A stretch of DNA of 64,000 bases from Terana coerulea (lineage: Eukaryota > Basidiomycota > Agaricomycetes > Polyporales > Phanerochaetaceae), in NCBI GenBank assembly GCA_024811115.1, contig JAKOGH010000700.1, positions 41,270 through 105,269 of the forward strand. Direction: 5' to 3'. The translations under genes and the position numbers were made by a program. Of the stretch, positions 47,298-59,335 are shown piece after piece (the first letter of the stretch is position 1; each line of letters starts with the position of its first letter). The notes beneath the pieces are model-generated. The model saw nothing but the letters and a program-made list of their open reading frames with translations. It did no database searches and was not told where the DNA came from.

Positions 47298-47492
47298 TGC
47301 TGACCAAGATGTTCTCTTGCCGACTTTGGGGTCCGGTTTACAATTTGGTCAGGCTCATTGCTCTTGTTTGTCCTTCCCGCTGCTCCATCACTCACGTGCT
47401 TGTCTCTAGGGTTCAAATTCAATTCGTTGCCATGGTCCACCTCGCCTTTCTCTTCTGTCCCTTTCCATCGCCCATTCTTTGTCCAGTTCACC
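47298..47492. promoter_or_regulatory. Bidirectional promoter of the transposon genes
   Basis: The transposase (-) and the accessory gene (+) start 195 bp apart and point away from each other. A shared promoter is inferred from geometry only. Confidence 0.45.
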
Positions 47493-48921
47493 ATGAATCT
47501 CAACATCGACGCGGATGCCTTCCTTCTCGCTCGACAAGAGCAAATTGATTCTTGTCAAGGCAGCCCTGGGTCTCAAGCAGGACGCAGCGACGCCTCTGGG
47601 GAAGAGCAGACGCTTGGTATTTTTGTATGGCTCAACACCACTCGCTTCTGACATCTGTACATAAGCTGTGAATCAATTGAACCAGGCCAATGGGCAACTC
47701 AACATGACCAGCCGCAAGCGACCTGGCGATGAGCTTTCCATTATGGTGCAGCGTGTTGCCCGCAAGTTGAAGCTCAAAATCGACGGCCGAACAGATGTTG
47801 GCAAAGTTTGCGAAGGTACGCAGCACTGCAGCATGTCCGGGATGCTGTACCATTCAGCTGATAACCTTTTGATAAGCTTTCCGCTGATGAGCGCGAGCTT
47901 CTCTTGTTCGGTTCTGTGATCAAGAACAGTGAGAGGCTTGACGAGATCCAGCCCACTGAAGCGATCTGGAAGGCGCCAGAGAACCTCCTTGTATGCCCGT
48001 TCCACATACATTCTTTGTATTCATAAGAGACTAATGTATGCGCAGGACAAGATTGAAGTCTACTCTGCCGATACTCTGCTGTGCCCTGCGCTGACTGCGT
48101 ACCTGAAGCAGCCAACCAAGATCCTCATGGTGAGTTAATGATCCTCCATTGTTGTTACCGCCATTCAATAATTGTACTACTCAGGCTATCCTTGAACGTC
48201 ACCCAGGCTGGGGCTATACACCATCAGTCAAGGACCAGGTCAAGAAGCGCAAGGTGGTCATTGCTCACGTCCAACGGCGTCTGACCGAGCGCCGCAATGA
48301 GATCAAGAAAGTCGTGAGTCGTCGTCTCGTTGAGTGTTCACGATGTCTCTTAATGAGAGTATATGTAGATCACGGCATCGATTGGTCGGCCTGCTCATGC
48401 TGAAGAACCCATGGGGCCTCGCGTCAACAGCGTCCACGTCATTGACCTTGTTGAAAGCGTGGTGGACGAGGTTCATAAGTCCATCGAGTCGGACCTCCAT
48501 GTGACCGTTGAGATGTGCTGTCGGTTTGCTTACCTCGTGCGTCTCTTCATTCCTTTACATGCTTGCTGTTGGCTCACATGCCAGTGTTTGCATTTCCGCA
48601 GCGCATGATCTTCTTGAAAGATCCCTCGGGCTCCTTCTGGAAGACAGTTGACGCAGAGCTGCTCAAGCTTCGGGAGAAATTCAAGGATCATTCTAAGGAG
48701 ACCTTATCGGAGTAAGCTCAATATTTTGTATTCAATGGCCATGTCTCATTAATTGGTTGGCAGCTATTTGCGCAGCATTCTTGACAGGGACCTCATGATG
48801 TTTGGACAAGTCGACATCAATGACCTTGTTGACGTCGACCAGTCATTTGCTCAAGCCGAGATTGACGCTGGTTGCATCGGGCAACGCTGGCGACCTTCCG
48901 TATGTCGACGGCGACGATTGA
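47493..48921 (+). CDS. Putative transposon-associated accessory protein
   Basis: About eight exons with clean splice sites. MNLNIDADAFLLARQEQIDS starts it. Then come TSRKRPGDELSIMVQRVARK, LSADERELLLFGSVIKNSER, DKIEVYSADTLLCPALTAYL, AILERHPGWGYTPSVKDQVK (the KRRK-rich helix), ITASIGRPAHAEEPMGPRVN, VTVEMCCRFAYL, RMIFLKDPSGSFWKTVDAEL and YLRSILDRDLMMFGQVDIND. It resembles a repeated agaricomycete protein family often seen next to such transposases (from memory; not verified). The role is unknown; regulation or DNA binding is possible. The exon junction near 47815-47880 is out of frame by one. Near 48865, one T fewer gives an acidic end (ASGNAGDLPYVDGDD, stop 48921); otherwise the frame stops a little earlier at CRRRRLIRG or runs on. 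Confidence 0.65.
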
Positions 48922-49169
48922 TCCGGGGCCTCCATGCCAGTGTCGGAAACACGCGCGAAGGCTTATTTGGTATTCTCTTTACTGCTGGCAGCGTTTTGTG
49001 TATCATCGTTCTTTACCCACACTCTCTTACCTGTTTGATATCCCTCGTTTTGCATATGCCATGTATCCTAAAGCAGCATTTAATCAATATTGCATCTATT
49101 CGGACACCTCTGCGTGGTCATCTTGGGTCACTGACAATCACGGGCGCCCGTAGCAATGTGGGGATCTCA
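48922..49169. other. 3' flank of the accessory gene
   Basis: T-rich spacer (ttctctttactg, tttgtgtatcatcg) that probably holds the 3' UTR. No gene is seen. Confidence 0.4.
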
Positions 49170-49543
49170 TTTGCAGATAGTGATAGGCAGGGGTTTGCAA
49201 ACCCTCGGAGGGTTAAGGGTAAGGGTACAAAGGGTAAGGGTAAGGGTTGGGAAAAGTTAACCCTTGTCTGGCAGGGGTCTGCATTCAAATAGCAGATGTG
49301 TTGCTAGATAGAGCTGCAAGTGTTGTGAGTGCTTTCTATATCAATGCAAGCTATTCAAATAGAAGGCTAACATTATGATTGAATGAAAAAAGCACTCAAA
49401 GCACCATTTTCTGCTCCTTTTGGCAAGGGTTTGAAGGGTAACCCCAACCCTTACCCTTTATGAGGGTAAGGGTTTTGAAGGGTAAGGGTAAGGGTTAGCC
49501 TCTAAGCATGGAGGGTTTACCCTTGCCAATCACTATTTGCAGA
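49170..49543. mobile_element. MITE-like element with GGGTAA-rich ends
   Basis: The left end (tttgcagatagtgataggcaggggt, 49170) and the reverse complement of the right end (tctgcaaatagtgattggcaagggt, 49543) match at about 21 of 25 positions. This forms terminal inverted repeats around 374 bp with no ORF. Just inside both ends are runs of GGGTAA (49211-49245 and 49463-49497). The core is AT-rich (caagctattcaaatagaaggc). The size, the inverted ends and the lack of coding fit a non-autonomous DNA transposon. Confidence 0.7.
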
Positions 49544-49983
49544 CCGCTGTTGCATGCCAGCCATTTTGCGACTGGCTCGTGAACATATTGCTCCCATGTA
49601 AATTAAGAGGTCTCTATAACATACCATAACGCTCAATACCATCTTATTCTATCAGCTCGACTGCACCTGGTGCAAAGGCATGGATTCAATCTGTACTCAT
49701 AATGCAACGCGCAGCTTTTGAACCACCACTACAACACATGCTCAAACCAGCTGGGGGAAAGGGGCGGGAGTATGTCACGCCCAGATGATAAGAAAACCTG
49801 ACCAGCAGCATCGACATGATACGGTCATCAAGGCATTCGATTTTTCGTCTCGAGGGCAGGTGATGAAAAGTCGGGGGCCAGACACCGGAGATTCGCGCCC
49901 GTCATGCCTCAATTAGGTAGTGTCCAGCTCGGCGTCAACTGGCGGTGTATGTGACTTCAAGCGATGGAAAAGTGCAAAGAAAA
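49544..49983. other. Spacer between the MITE and repeat A copy 3
   Basis: About 440 bp with no recognisable gene or repeat. Confidence 0.45.
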
Positions 49984-50870
49984 TTAAGGCGTGAGTTGGT
50001 TTCCTCTGCAAGCTTACAGCTCCGAGTACTTATCCCGAGGACCACGTAAAGGTCCACGCCAGGACGAGCATCAGAACGATGCCCGCCCTCCCTCGGGACG
50101 TACCTTTAAGTTATACCACGACCCGGTGAGAGTCGAAAGGCGGCGTAAGCGCAATGCACAGCGAGGTAGCTCGCCCCATGAAGGTGCAGGGGTCAAGTCG
50201 CTGCTCGCCCGGGAAACGTATGGCCATAGACCGCCATACTCGACTGAGGCCAGTCACCAGCCCAAGCATGGTTCCGCACGCCCGGACGACGAGGGGTTGT
50301 CACGACCTGCACCTGTACCATGGAGCTACACATACCTGCCACACATCGCAGCCGTCAGGGAGGGGGAAGGAGCCGAATTGTCGAAGGAGCCTCGGGTGCA
50401 CGGACTGGTGGGAGGACGCGGGCAAAGGAGGTCCATGGACACGCTCGCCGCCGTCAAGCCGACCGCCTACGGTGGGTACACAAGGTCACGGAGGTTTGTA
50501 GGCACCGAGGCCCCTGGCGCATCCGTGCCACCACTGGCACTTGTGTTGTGTTGGTGGACCCATGAACGTAGACGACGGGAGAGGTGACGAGGTGCTACCC
50601 GCAGAGACGCAAAGCCGGAAAGTCCTCCCGCCGCACACCTGGAGAGGCTTGGGGAAGGGAAGGGGAAGAAAAGAAGGAGAGAGGGAAGGCTGGTGAGGAG
50701 AAAGAGCAAGGTCGGCTGGGTATTTATATGTTTTTGCGGCTGGCAGTCCGTTTACTGACAATCAACGGGGTCACGCCGACGACCAAACCATCCTAAACAC
50801 CTGCCTAATTCGGCTGTCGCACTGATCCCGCCCCGCCGCTCAGGCGGGCGCCCGCAGCTTGCCTCGCGTC
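49984..50870 (+). repeat. Repeat family A, copy 3
   Basis: This is almost base-for-base the same as copy 2 (25116-26060) through the TATA-like tatttatatg and caatcaacggggtcacgccg. It differs by scattered substitutions and short indels in the A/G-rich gaagggaaggg stretch. This implies a recent duplication of the A+B unit. Confidence 0.8.
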
Positions 50871-50989
50871 GGAGCGCTGAGCTCGGGCTGAGCTCAACCA
50901 GTGGCTGCTGCTTCTTGCCACTGCCAGGCATGCCATAGCAGTCTTAGACGTCTGGACTACCTCGCGTATTCGACCGTTATATCACCTCC

Positions 50990-52140
50990 AATCTTGTTGC
51001 TGCCTTGGCTGTCAGAATTTGTCCGGGAGTCGCATGAACATGGTGGGTTTCTCAGTCGTTATTGCGGGCATGTCGACTAAGCTCCACATAGTGTTGAAGC
51101 TTCGAACCCTCGCAAGCATATGTTGTCCACCGCGCATAAGCAATTGAGTGTATGCAAGGTGCCACCGAAGATCTTGTTCCACCGACACCTGGTGTTTGCC
51201 TACTGGAAGGATACAACGAGACCGGAATTTGAATCGGCGTAAGGTGTGGTGCGAGGTCAGTCCGCCGTTCGACATTATTCATTTCTCTGCTTATCAACCA
51301 CTCCATTCTTTCATAGAACCGAACGGCGCTGGGAGCCTCGAACCATCTGCGACGCGAGCGTCCAAGGGTGGTTGCATCCATGGTGGCGAAAAAGAGCGGA
51401 GACGAAAGAAGGTTAGCAGCTTCCAAGACGAAGTCTAAGCAGCATGGCATGGCCACCAATGTACGAAGGCTAACATCTAGCACCATTAGATCTCAGCCTA
51501 CGAGGGCGGAGCTTTCACGATGATGTACGGCATAGAACTCCTAGCTTCCAGGCAGGCGAGGGGTTCATGCGGTCTTTCCCTGAACTGAAGAAGGCCAAGA
51601 CGACTCCGAACCGACCTCCACCGACGCTAATCCAACTATTCTCATGCACAAGATGGCATCGGTGCGTAGTGCGTGTTGGATACTGAGAGAAGCCGGCCTC
51701 GTCACTGGCCTACAGACACCATTGCGGCTACTGGTCAACACGTCTGGCCCTTTATCGGCGCCGAATACGTGATTAAGCGTATGTGAAGTGCAGCCATATA
51801 CCTCGATCCGTCCACGCTCGTGTTGTGCTTGTGAAGTTGGGTCGACCGAGGTCTCGGGTGAGCGTTGAGCTTAGATACGCAGAAGGGCAAGTCCATCGCT
51901 CGAGGTTATATCATGCTCTGCTAATCAGCGCGTACATTCTGAAATAGACCGAGTGACAGATGGAAAATATGCTCGGCGGCCAGAAAATCAAGAGCGACAT
52001 GCTGACGAAGAGCATTGAACCGTACGTGGAGATGCTCGTGAAGGTCAATTACAAGACGGATTGCGTCGGCACGGTTCGCGCACCCTCTCCGTATCTCATA
52101 CTCAGTGGCGCTGACGTAACCTATAGAATGTTGGAACCGC
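50990..52140 (+). pseudogene. Repeated gene-like unit B, copy 2
   Basis: This follows repeat A copy 3 just as copy 1 follows copy 2. Block 50990-51330 matches 26110-26440. After about 600 bp of unmatched sequence the exon-like segment resumes at 51948-52070. It starts ACCGAGTGACAG, an in-frame stop where copy 1 has ACCGAACAGCAG, then reads MENMLGGQKIKSDMLTKSIE and YVEMLVKVNYKTDCVGT. It was probably broken by an insertion and a nonsense change. Confidence 0.45.
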
Positions 52141-53722
52141 CTTCAAGAACGAGAGCTTGACTGAGAGGACGGTTTCCCTGACTTTGGAGGTGGAGGAGGC
52201 GATAATAGCGGTGACCACGGAGGTAGCAGTAGTGCCGGTAAGCACGAAGCCCATGGTGTTACTGGGGACGCATCTTGGCTGAAACGAGAGATATAACGAC
52301 CTCGCGACGACGTCGTGCGGTCGTGACGCAACCTATACCATATCGCTCCCACTACCAGACAATTACAAAGACTATGAAGGTGAGTCGTCCCGCAAAGCAG
52401 ACGACTATATGCGTGTCTGATAGTGCCATCCTCAGCTTCAAGTTACGTCGACGATGCGGCGCCGCCACGCCGGTACCACCGTATCCGTGAGGCATCCGTC
52501 TGCTCCTACAGCAACATCGAATGAGGTCCGCCGCCGACGCGTCAATGTTCATATGACTCGCACAGCTACGAAATTTACGAAGGGTTCTTCAAATGGGCTG
52601 ACAATTCTACACGTATGCGCATGACGGAGCCCCTAGTTCGAACGGGTCGATGGAGATGTTACACAACCATTGTCACGTCGACTCAAAGAATAAAGAGCAC
52701 TCTTGCGTTCTACGCCCGCGAGTTCAGTCCGTCGCTCGAGATCCACGATATTTCCACTCATCCGTGAGTCTACGCTTCCACAGGCCAAACGTAGGGTAGT
52801 CGCGGATGGGTCACTATCCGCGACTGGGTCTAGCAGTTGTGGCGGAAGAGAACCAACTCCGTCAGTCCATCGACGGTGGCGGTAAGTCTAACCCCCAAAC
52901 ATAACAGACTCTATCCGTATCGGACAATGCCAATATCTCAGTGCTTCTCCATGGTCTGTGTTGCTGCTGCCGTCGTTAGCGAGCCGCGAAACTCTGGATG
53001 AAGTCTATCGCCAATGCGGCAATTCGCCTTCGACTCGCACAGTCACGAAGGGTGCTCTATACAAGGGTCAATGGTACTACACACGGATACACGAAGTGGA
53101 CTGCATCATATTCATATGGACCAGATATGCTTCCCCGCGTCGCACATCTTACGCGACAAACAAATATGATCCGCAACTTGTATAGCTTGTAATCGTGAGA
53201 CGAGATCTGAATGACATAAGGTACACTACCATGAAGCCGTGCACAAAACAATCGTAATAAAATGAAGGGCCTGGGAAGGTGGTGGGAGGGAAGGAGGACG
53301 ATGGCATGAATAGGCTGTGACTATGTCGTAAGTTAGTTAATCGTTGCAGGGTGTTGACGAGAGCACTGACAATGTGGAGATCATACTTAATCGGTACCGC
53401 TTGATGACGTTTTGCAGTTGTCGTTGTCGGCGCGGCCGTGTACGCTCACAAGTCTACCGAAGGTGTGAGCACACTGCTTGAGAAAGAGAGGTGTTCGTAC
53501 TTACCGTTGAGGAATAATCAAAGGGAAAGGGATACAGTCGGTCACGACATGCTCGACTGCGGCGCTCTGGCGGACTTGAGAGAATTTTCTTTTTCGTTCC
53601 ATTATTTCATCTGTGGATTTGGTTAGCTCCTGACGTGCGAGCGTTGCGGCGACGCTGAACAGTAAGCTTACCGTCTCGTCAACAGCAGCGATCTCCCCTT
53701 CTCCTCCTCTCCGTCCTCCTGC
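52141..53722. other. 1.6 kb without a supported gene
   Basis: Short ORFs only. Exon-like pieces may continue unit B but I could not align them to copy 1. Nothing else is recognisable. Confidence 0.4.
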
Positions 53723-53995
53723 TCAGACTTTCTTCGAGCCTCGGTTTCCAACGAGTTGAGCGGTGATTTGGCGACGCAGCAGGGTAATGCCATCTCGCAC
53801 CAGACGGTACAAGAGCAGTATGATACAGAGATCAAAACACAAAATGAAAGAGCGGATCTGAAGAGTAGAGACTGGATATTCCATTATGCGGCCGATGACT
53901 GGGTGCTTTGCCGTAAGGAAGAGTTGGAGGTTGGAACCCGGCAGGAGGGTCTGCCAGAGCAAACTGAAAAACTCTAGAATGCTACCGGGAACCAT
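53723..53995 (-). CDS. Small membrane protein (tentative)
   Basis: The segment from MVPGSILEFFSLLWQTLLPG (53995) to the stop at 53723 is about 90 residues. It has one strong membrane helix (SFILCFDLCIILLLYRLV) followed by the basic LRRQITAQ. The frame remains open upstream to 54196 without features. No family is recognised and no introns are evident; it could be an exon of a larger gene. Confidence 0.35.
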   Translation of the reverse strand: MVPGSILEFFSLLWQTLLPGSNLQLFLTAKHPVIGRIMEYPVSTLQIRSFILCFDLCIILLLYRLVRDGITLLRRQITAQLVGNRGSKKV

Positions 53996-54962
53996 GTTGT
54001 GGACGTTGTGGTGTTGTGGTGATATCGCTGGGGTCGCGGTGGGGGATGGGAGTGCGGAGGATGTCTGGATCCTGACCTGCGTCGTCTGGTTTATACTCGA
54101 CCGTGTCCGCGGCGGCCTAGAACAGCGAGTCGGACTATGAATACGTGACACCTGTTCACATTCCGAAGAAGCATTCTGCGACAAGCATCGGGCCATTCTA
54201 GACCCCGCAGAGAGTACGTGTCTGACGGCCTGCAGACTTCCTTTCGTACCATTCCCCGGGGTGCCTCCTTGCTCTGCCTGGGCAGCTTTACATGTCTTTG
54301 AGAGGTATTATCGAGCACAGAAAACTAGTGAGACTCAGAGGTTAACGCGAGTGTGCGGCGGATGCTTGCGTTGCTAGTGCTCTGCGTCCGAACCGGCTGA
54401 GATAGCCTCGCTAGCCAGTTCCGGTCTCGCAGAGCTCCGTGTGCCACGTGCGCCAATTCCGTTTCGGGGCGCGAGCTTGCGAGCGCAGCGGTGGGGACGA
54501 GCCCAGGCTGAGACGTCCGCTGGAAGCTGCGGCTTCTCGAGCGCCCGTTCCAAAAGTGGCTCTCCCAATGCTAAATAGGGAAAGTGTGGTCGTGAATGAC
54601 ATCACCTTGAAACCTCGCTAGTGGCCAGATTGGGAACATGACGCATCACGTTGTTTGGCTGGCAATCAATCTCAGCTAGGTGGATGAGGGATCGGGCATA
54701 CATACAACTCTGGGGCCTGGGCTCATTCCCTGCTACGGCATTCGGACCGGTAGGGGCTACGCGTTTGCAAGCTCACATCCTTCGGACGTCCGTCGCCCCG
54801 GACCTTCCCCTTCCGAGGGAACTAAGAGCCCGCCTGAGTGAGCAATATGACTCGGCCAACATCATCATGTCTCCTCGCACCGATGAAAGGCGTGAGGCGT
54901 CGGGACATGGTGCAAGCCATAGCACCCAGACATCACCGAAATGCACTGTGCAAGCTGCAAAC
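53996..54962. other. About 1 kb without a supported gene
   Basis: Short overlapping ORFs around 54374-54621 on both strands, none recognisable. It ends where the large duplicated block begins. Confidence 0.4.
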
Positions 54963-57900
54963 TAGCAACACCGACCACGAACAAAGCGGGTCCGTTCCTG
55001 GATCTTGATCTCGCTTGTCACAGCCAGCCGAGTCTTCGGCTTTCTCCTGAGCACCCCGCTGGATGAAAACCTGGTGAGCGTTCGCGAGTACCACCCGGGC
55101 CTTCTGGTATACAGGAAGTGCAAGGAAGGCTTCGGCATCCGAGAGGTCTTGAGCTGTTGCGACACAGGTTAGAGCGATACGCATCGCACAGACACAAGTT
55201 CCAGAAATGTCGACAGGGATGGATGGCGGTAGGAGGAAGAGCCTGATGGCTAGATGAGAATGGTGCGGCGTACATGCCAGAGAGGCTGCGCAGGCTGACA
55301 TTGGGCTGACGCCGGAGCTCTAAACGCGGCACTGAGGCATTGACGGTCTATACTGCTGAACGTCGCTGTCAGCAAACCGCTTTCTTGGACCGAAATCAAG
55401 CGTACGTGCCCGTTCACTGTACCCAACTGAGAGTAATGCGTCACACTGCACGTGCTCCGTGACAGTCGTGACATTTTGACCGCTAGCTTGATATTGCTGT
55501 TTCGTAGCTCGTTTGTGGGCATAAAAAGCGTGAAGCTTCATTTCAACGTGCGTACATGTAAAATTACGAAAGCCAGTGAGCTTCGAAAAACGCTTGCATT
55601 GATAGACACTGCACCTTCCAGAGATTAGGCTAGTCGCGCCACCAATTGTTCTTGAGCTTCATCCTCTTCGGCTACGTAGCATCTTTCATGTGCGCGACCG
55701 GGACCTGGATGACGTTAGGATCACACATCGACATGCATACCGGCTTCCAGAATGAAGAAGCCGGCAACCTGAGTATGACGGGATCCGCGGCTTCGTGGTA
55801 TGCAAGTTCATTTCGACCCTGAACTCCAAAATCGGAGGCTTCTTAGCGTCGCATGTAGCGGAAAGTCATACAGCGGCGCGGTATATTCGGCCTTCACGCG
55901 GTAGACGTACATCACGCCTGGAATTCACTGCCAACGCCTCGATTAGAACGCGTTTCATAGACACCGAGTGTAGTGGACGCACCGGAAGCCCGACGCCAAC
56001 AAACACCCCTTCTTCTCTCCAGGTTGAACGCTCCAATCACACAGCTTCCTGCGGGCCACGGGGTTATTGATATGTCGTCCTAAACTGCGATAACGGTAAT
56101 TCTTGAGGTCTCCAGTCGGGTGCCGTGGCGGGCTGTCAGACACAAGTCCTGACTCGGTGTCCAACGCAGTCGAAAAGTCGTGAGCTCCAGAGCTCGTACT
56201 AGAGGGCGATCCATGTAAATTGCAGCCGTCAAGAGAAGCGCATCACAGAGTCGTGTAAGACACGACTTAGAGCGAGATCTTCAAGCTCCAAAGCCGATGT
56301 GTTCAGTGCAAGTGGTTTGCGGCGCTTATTCGCACGGACTGGGACGACGCGCAACGCTCCAAATTGGCCCATTGGGTTGCTATCAATATTTGGGGAAAAA
56401 AGCAAGCGGAGGACAATATGATGCCCAGGATACAAACCGGTGAAGGTCGTTGCAAAATTGTTGATGTGCAGTGATCGTTCGTGTATGGGTCGCAGCAGGG
56501 CAAAAAAAAAAGCAGAGAAAATGAGTAACAGGTATTGAATATGAGCCAGTCGGGGTTCGAACCGAAGACCTTCTGTGTGTTGAAAAAGGTGATACACCAA
56601 CTACGTCATGGAGCCTACTGACAAGGCTTTGCGCCGCACTCTTAAAGTCCGTCGGCTGCATGAGTTTCCCAATGATTTACCCGGACCGCGAGTTGGCCAA
56701 GCAGAGCTCCAATCTGGGCTTGTTTCCGACATTGATTCTCTACGTTCGTGTACATTTCATCAGCTCGTTCGCCTTACCCATCGTCGACTACTTCGCTGAC
56801 GCATAGTACTTCAGGACGCCCTCCAGGACCTATGAACTCCAGTGTGACTTACATCTCGTCAATCACCGCCGCGACGTCTGCCATGGCTTCGGGGCAACTA
56901 CGGCTATCCAACTTACATTCGCCGACACCGTAGCCGTCGGCGGTCGCTGAGGTGCATTTGCCGTGCAGTCAACCCGTGGCAACTTGTGCTGCACCACCAC
57001 GCGCGATTGGAGTACACCACGTTTTGCACGCCGGCCTATTGCAACTGTGGCCCAGGTGTGGCCCCACGACGTTTTCCAGGGCGCTGAGCAATGGGCTCCA
57101 GTGGAGGGTTGATAGGCGGTGCCGTACGCTTCGAGAGGAATGGAGGGTGACAGTGGAATGTGCTCGCTTTGTGAGTACTTCTTGCATCGCGGATATACTT
57201 GTGAGACTGACCGCGTGGAAAGTATGAAGCAGCCTGTGCCATGAATAATGCTCCAACAAAGGACTGCCGTACCGCACGCCAGCTCATGGGCGCTGTGCGT
57301 CGAGGTGGATCGGGACGACGCAACACCTACTCTATACTGCTCAGCCTAGAGGAAGACAATATCAATATCGAGGACGCGATTACCGCCGGGTGCATCAAGG
57401 AACCAGATATCAGGTACGCTCTCTAATCTGCTCACACTTGCGCTAGCCTCATCGCTCGAAGGTCCTCACTCGAAGCCTCTTGCCATTTTCTGTATCTCAG
57501 ACAGCAATTTAGAGATGCACGGTTAGTCTAGACCAAATTTCACTGGTAAGCCTTCATGGTTATACGCGCATATCACAGGTGAATCACTGACATGCGTGCG
57601 CATATAGTAAGCAGCAAGAGCCGCCGTGTCACATGCGATGAATGTTGTCGATGCCGGAACTGTCGTTCACAACGGGCTATGTTGCACTCTACCGAATGAA
57701 TTCACAGTCCTTTCATCACTACAAGTCGCACGCATCACGCACCTCTTCGCTCATAAGAGCATGGTAATACTTTGGGCGTTGTGCATCCAGTGATTTCCGA
57801 TATGTTAAGCGACAGTCGCCAATAGGTGGTGTTCATGATGTGGCTCAAATGCTTCGACGGGAGAGGGGCAAGGGTCGGCGGCCACGGCTGCAAAGTTCGG

Positions 57901-59335
57901 AAAGGATGCTTGACTACAACAACGGTGTAGCGATTATGAGGACCAAGGAAGTAAGACAACACACACTTAGCAGGTCTCTAAAACATTACTCTTCCATGCC
58001 AGCATTGCGGCGTTTTCATGTGCTCAAATAACTCAAGCCATGGGGTGTAGGCATATAGCTATGGTATTTCTGTACGTTCTCCATGATGTTATGTCTACGT
58101 ACTCACTCACAGACAGTTTTTCTCAGCGCCGATATGACGGCGTATGCATGCGGGAGGCTGTTTCAAGCAGGAACGGAAGCCTTCCTCAGCTCAGCAAAAG
58201 GTTAGCATTACACTTGGTTCGCAAAGCACGGCATGTGTGGCTCACCAAGTCCTAGGTTTGTGCTCGCCGCCACCTTCACCCAACGCCATCTCGCATCTTG
58301 ACCATGACAGCCGTCCAGGATGTCGTGCGCGCCGCAATATCCTTCGCCGGTTCAGTAGCCGCGGGGGTGGTTGGTGCGTGGAAGTAAAAGGTCAACAATT
58401 GACGGCATCGCGGGCGTCTCGATGGTCCTAGACTTGGACCTGACGTCGTCGGGCTCCTGCTCATTGTGCGGGAACACAAGGACTTGCAGTTCGCAGGTAA
58501 CCCGCAGGGGTGGCTTGGAATACAACATTGCTGGCGGAAAGGTAGTCGCCATCTCATCGCACAACGCGACAAAATTCGACCGGACGGGCCGATACCACGG
58601 TTGTGAGAGATATCAGTGCCCCTGTACTCACTAGCGGGACTGAAGGAGAACAAGTGCGTTGCTCTACTTGCGCATGATCCTTACAAAACGCTGACTGAGA
58701 TCACTTCCTTGGCCAGCATAACGTCCGCAGCCTGGTATGCGCGTCATACCCGATCTAGCATGGTGCCTCCACCCGACGCACCACGTGGACACCGGCGGGG
58801 CGATGAGCGCATACACCCACCCAGTCGTTCTGATTTATGAGCTCGCTGCTCAAGGCGCGAAGGGCCAGATTGGCGTCGGGGAGCAGCCCGACACCTCTCA
58901 TCACCTCTCGACTCCGCCTTCTTGTACTCTAATGCCGAAAAATCCCGCCCACTTTGCAAATTCCGCTCTCATCGTTACCGCCGGTACGTTCGCCGCGACA
59001 AACGTGTCCGCTATGCTTGCTTAATGTCGCTGCCCATCTCCACTCTGGTCTTACCTGTCTCAGCTCTTCCATCGGCCCTGAGGATCACGGATTACTGCTC
59101 TCGAGTCCCGAGGGCTGTCGTGCATAGCCGTTGGAGACAGCCTCGTATCATGATCTTCCATGCCGTCGCATACACTGTGTCATGGCGAAGCCTTCGCCAG
59201 CGGGAACTCTGGAGCTATCCAGCCCTCCCGGTATTCGGAAAATCGCTGCCAAATGGGGACGGCTGGATGAAAAATTCCTTAGTGTGTAAGTTTGCCTGAG
59301 GTCGTCATTTGGTGGAAGACTAGCGGGCTTGGGGC
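54963..59335. repeat. Large duplicated block, copy 2
   Basis: This aligns in order with 34630-39150 from ctagcaacaccgaccacg to aagactagcgggctt. Its right half (57105-59250) is closer to copy 3 (61903-64000) than to copy 1. For example, the stretch 58640-58720 is nearly identical to 63440-63520. The exon-like segment 57241-57413 (MNNAPTKDCRTARQLMGAVR, then ILLSLEEDNINIEDAITAG) is open here and ends at a gtacgc donor. Confidence 0.8.
56542..56615 (-). pseudogene. Decayed tRNA-Val copy
   Basis: This is the positional counterpart of the intact tRNA at 36329-36402 within the duplicated block. The minus strand reads GGCTCCATGACGTAGTTGGT and keeps the GGTTCGAACC of the T-arm. The acceptor ends no longer pair, and the anticodon arm (CACCTTTTTCAACACACAG) is destroyed. 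It is scored as a tRNA pseudogene. Confidence 0.85.

Noticed and set aside
49211..49500. Interstitial telomere array
   Set aside because: The unit is GGGTAA and not GGGTTA (the expected basidiomycete telomere). The arrays sit symmetrically inside inverted ends of a MITE-like element.
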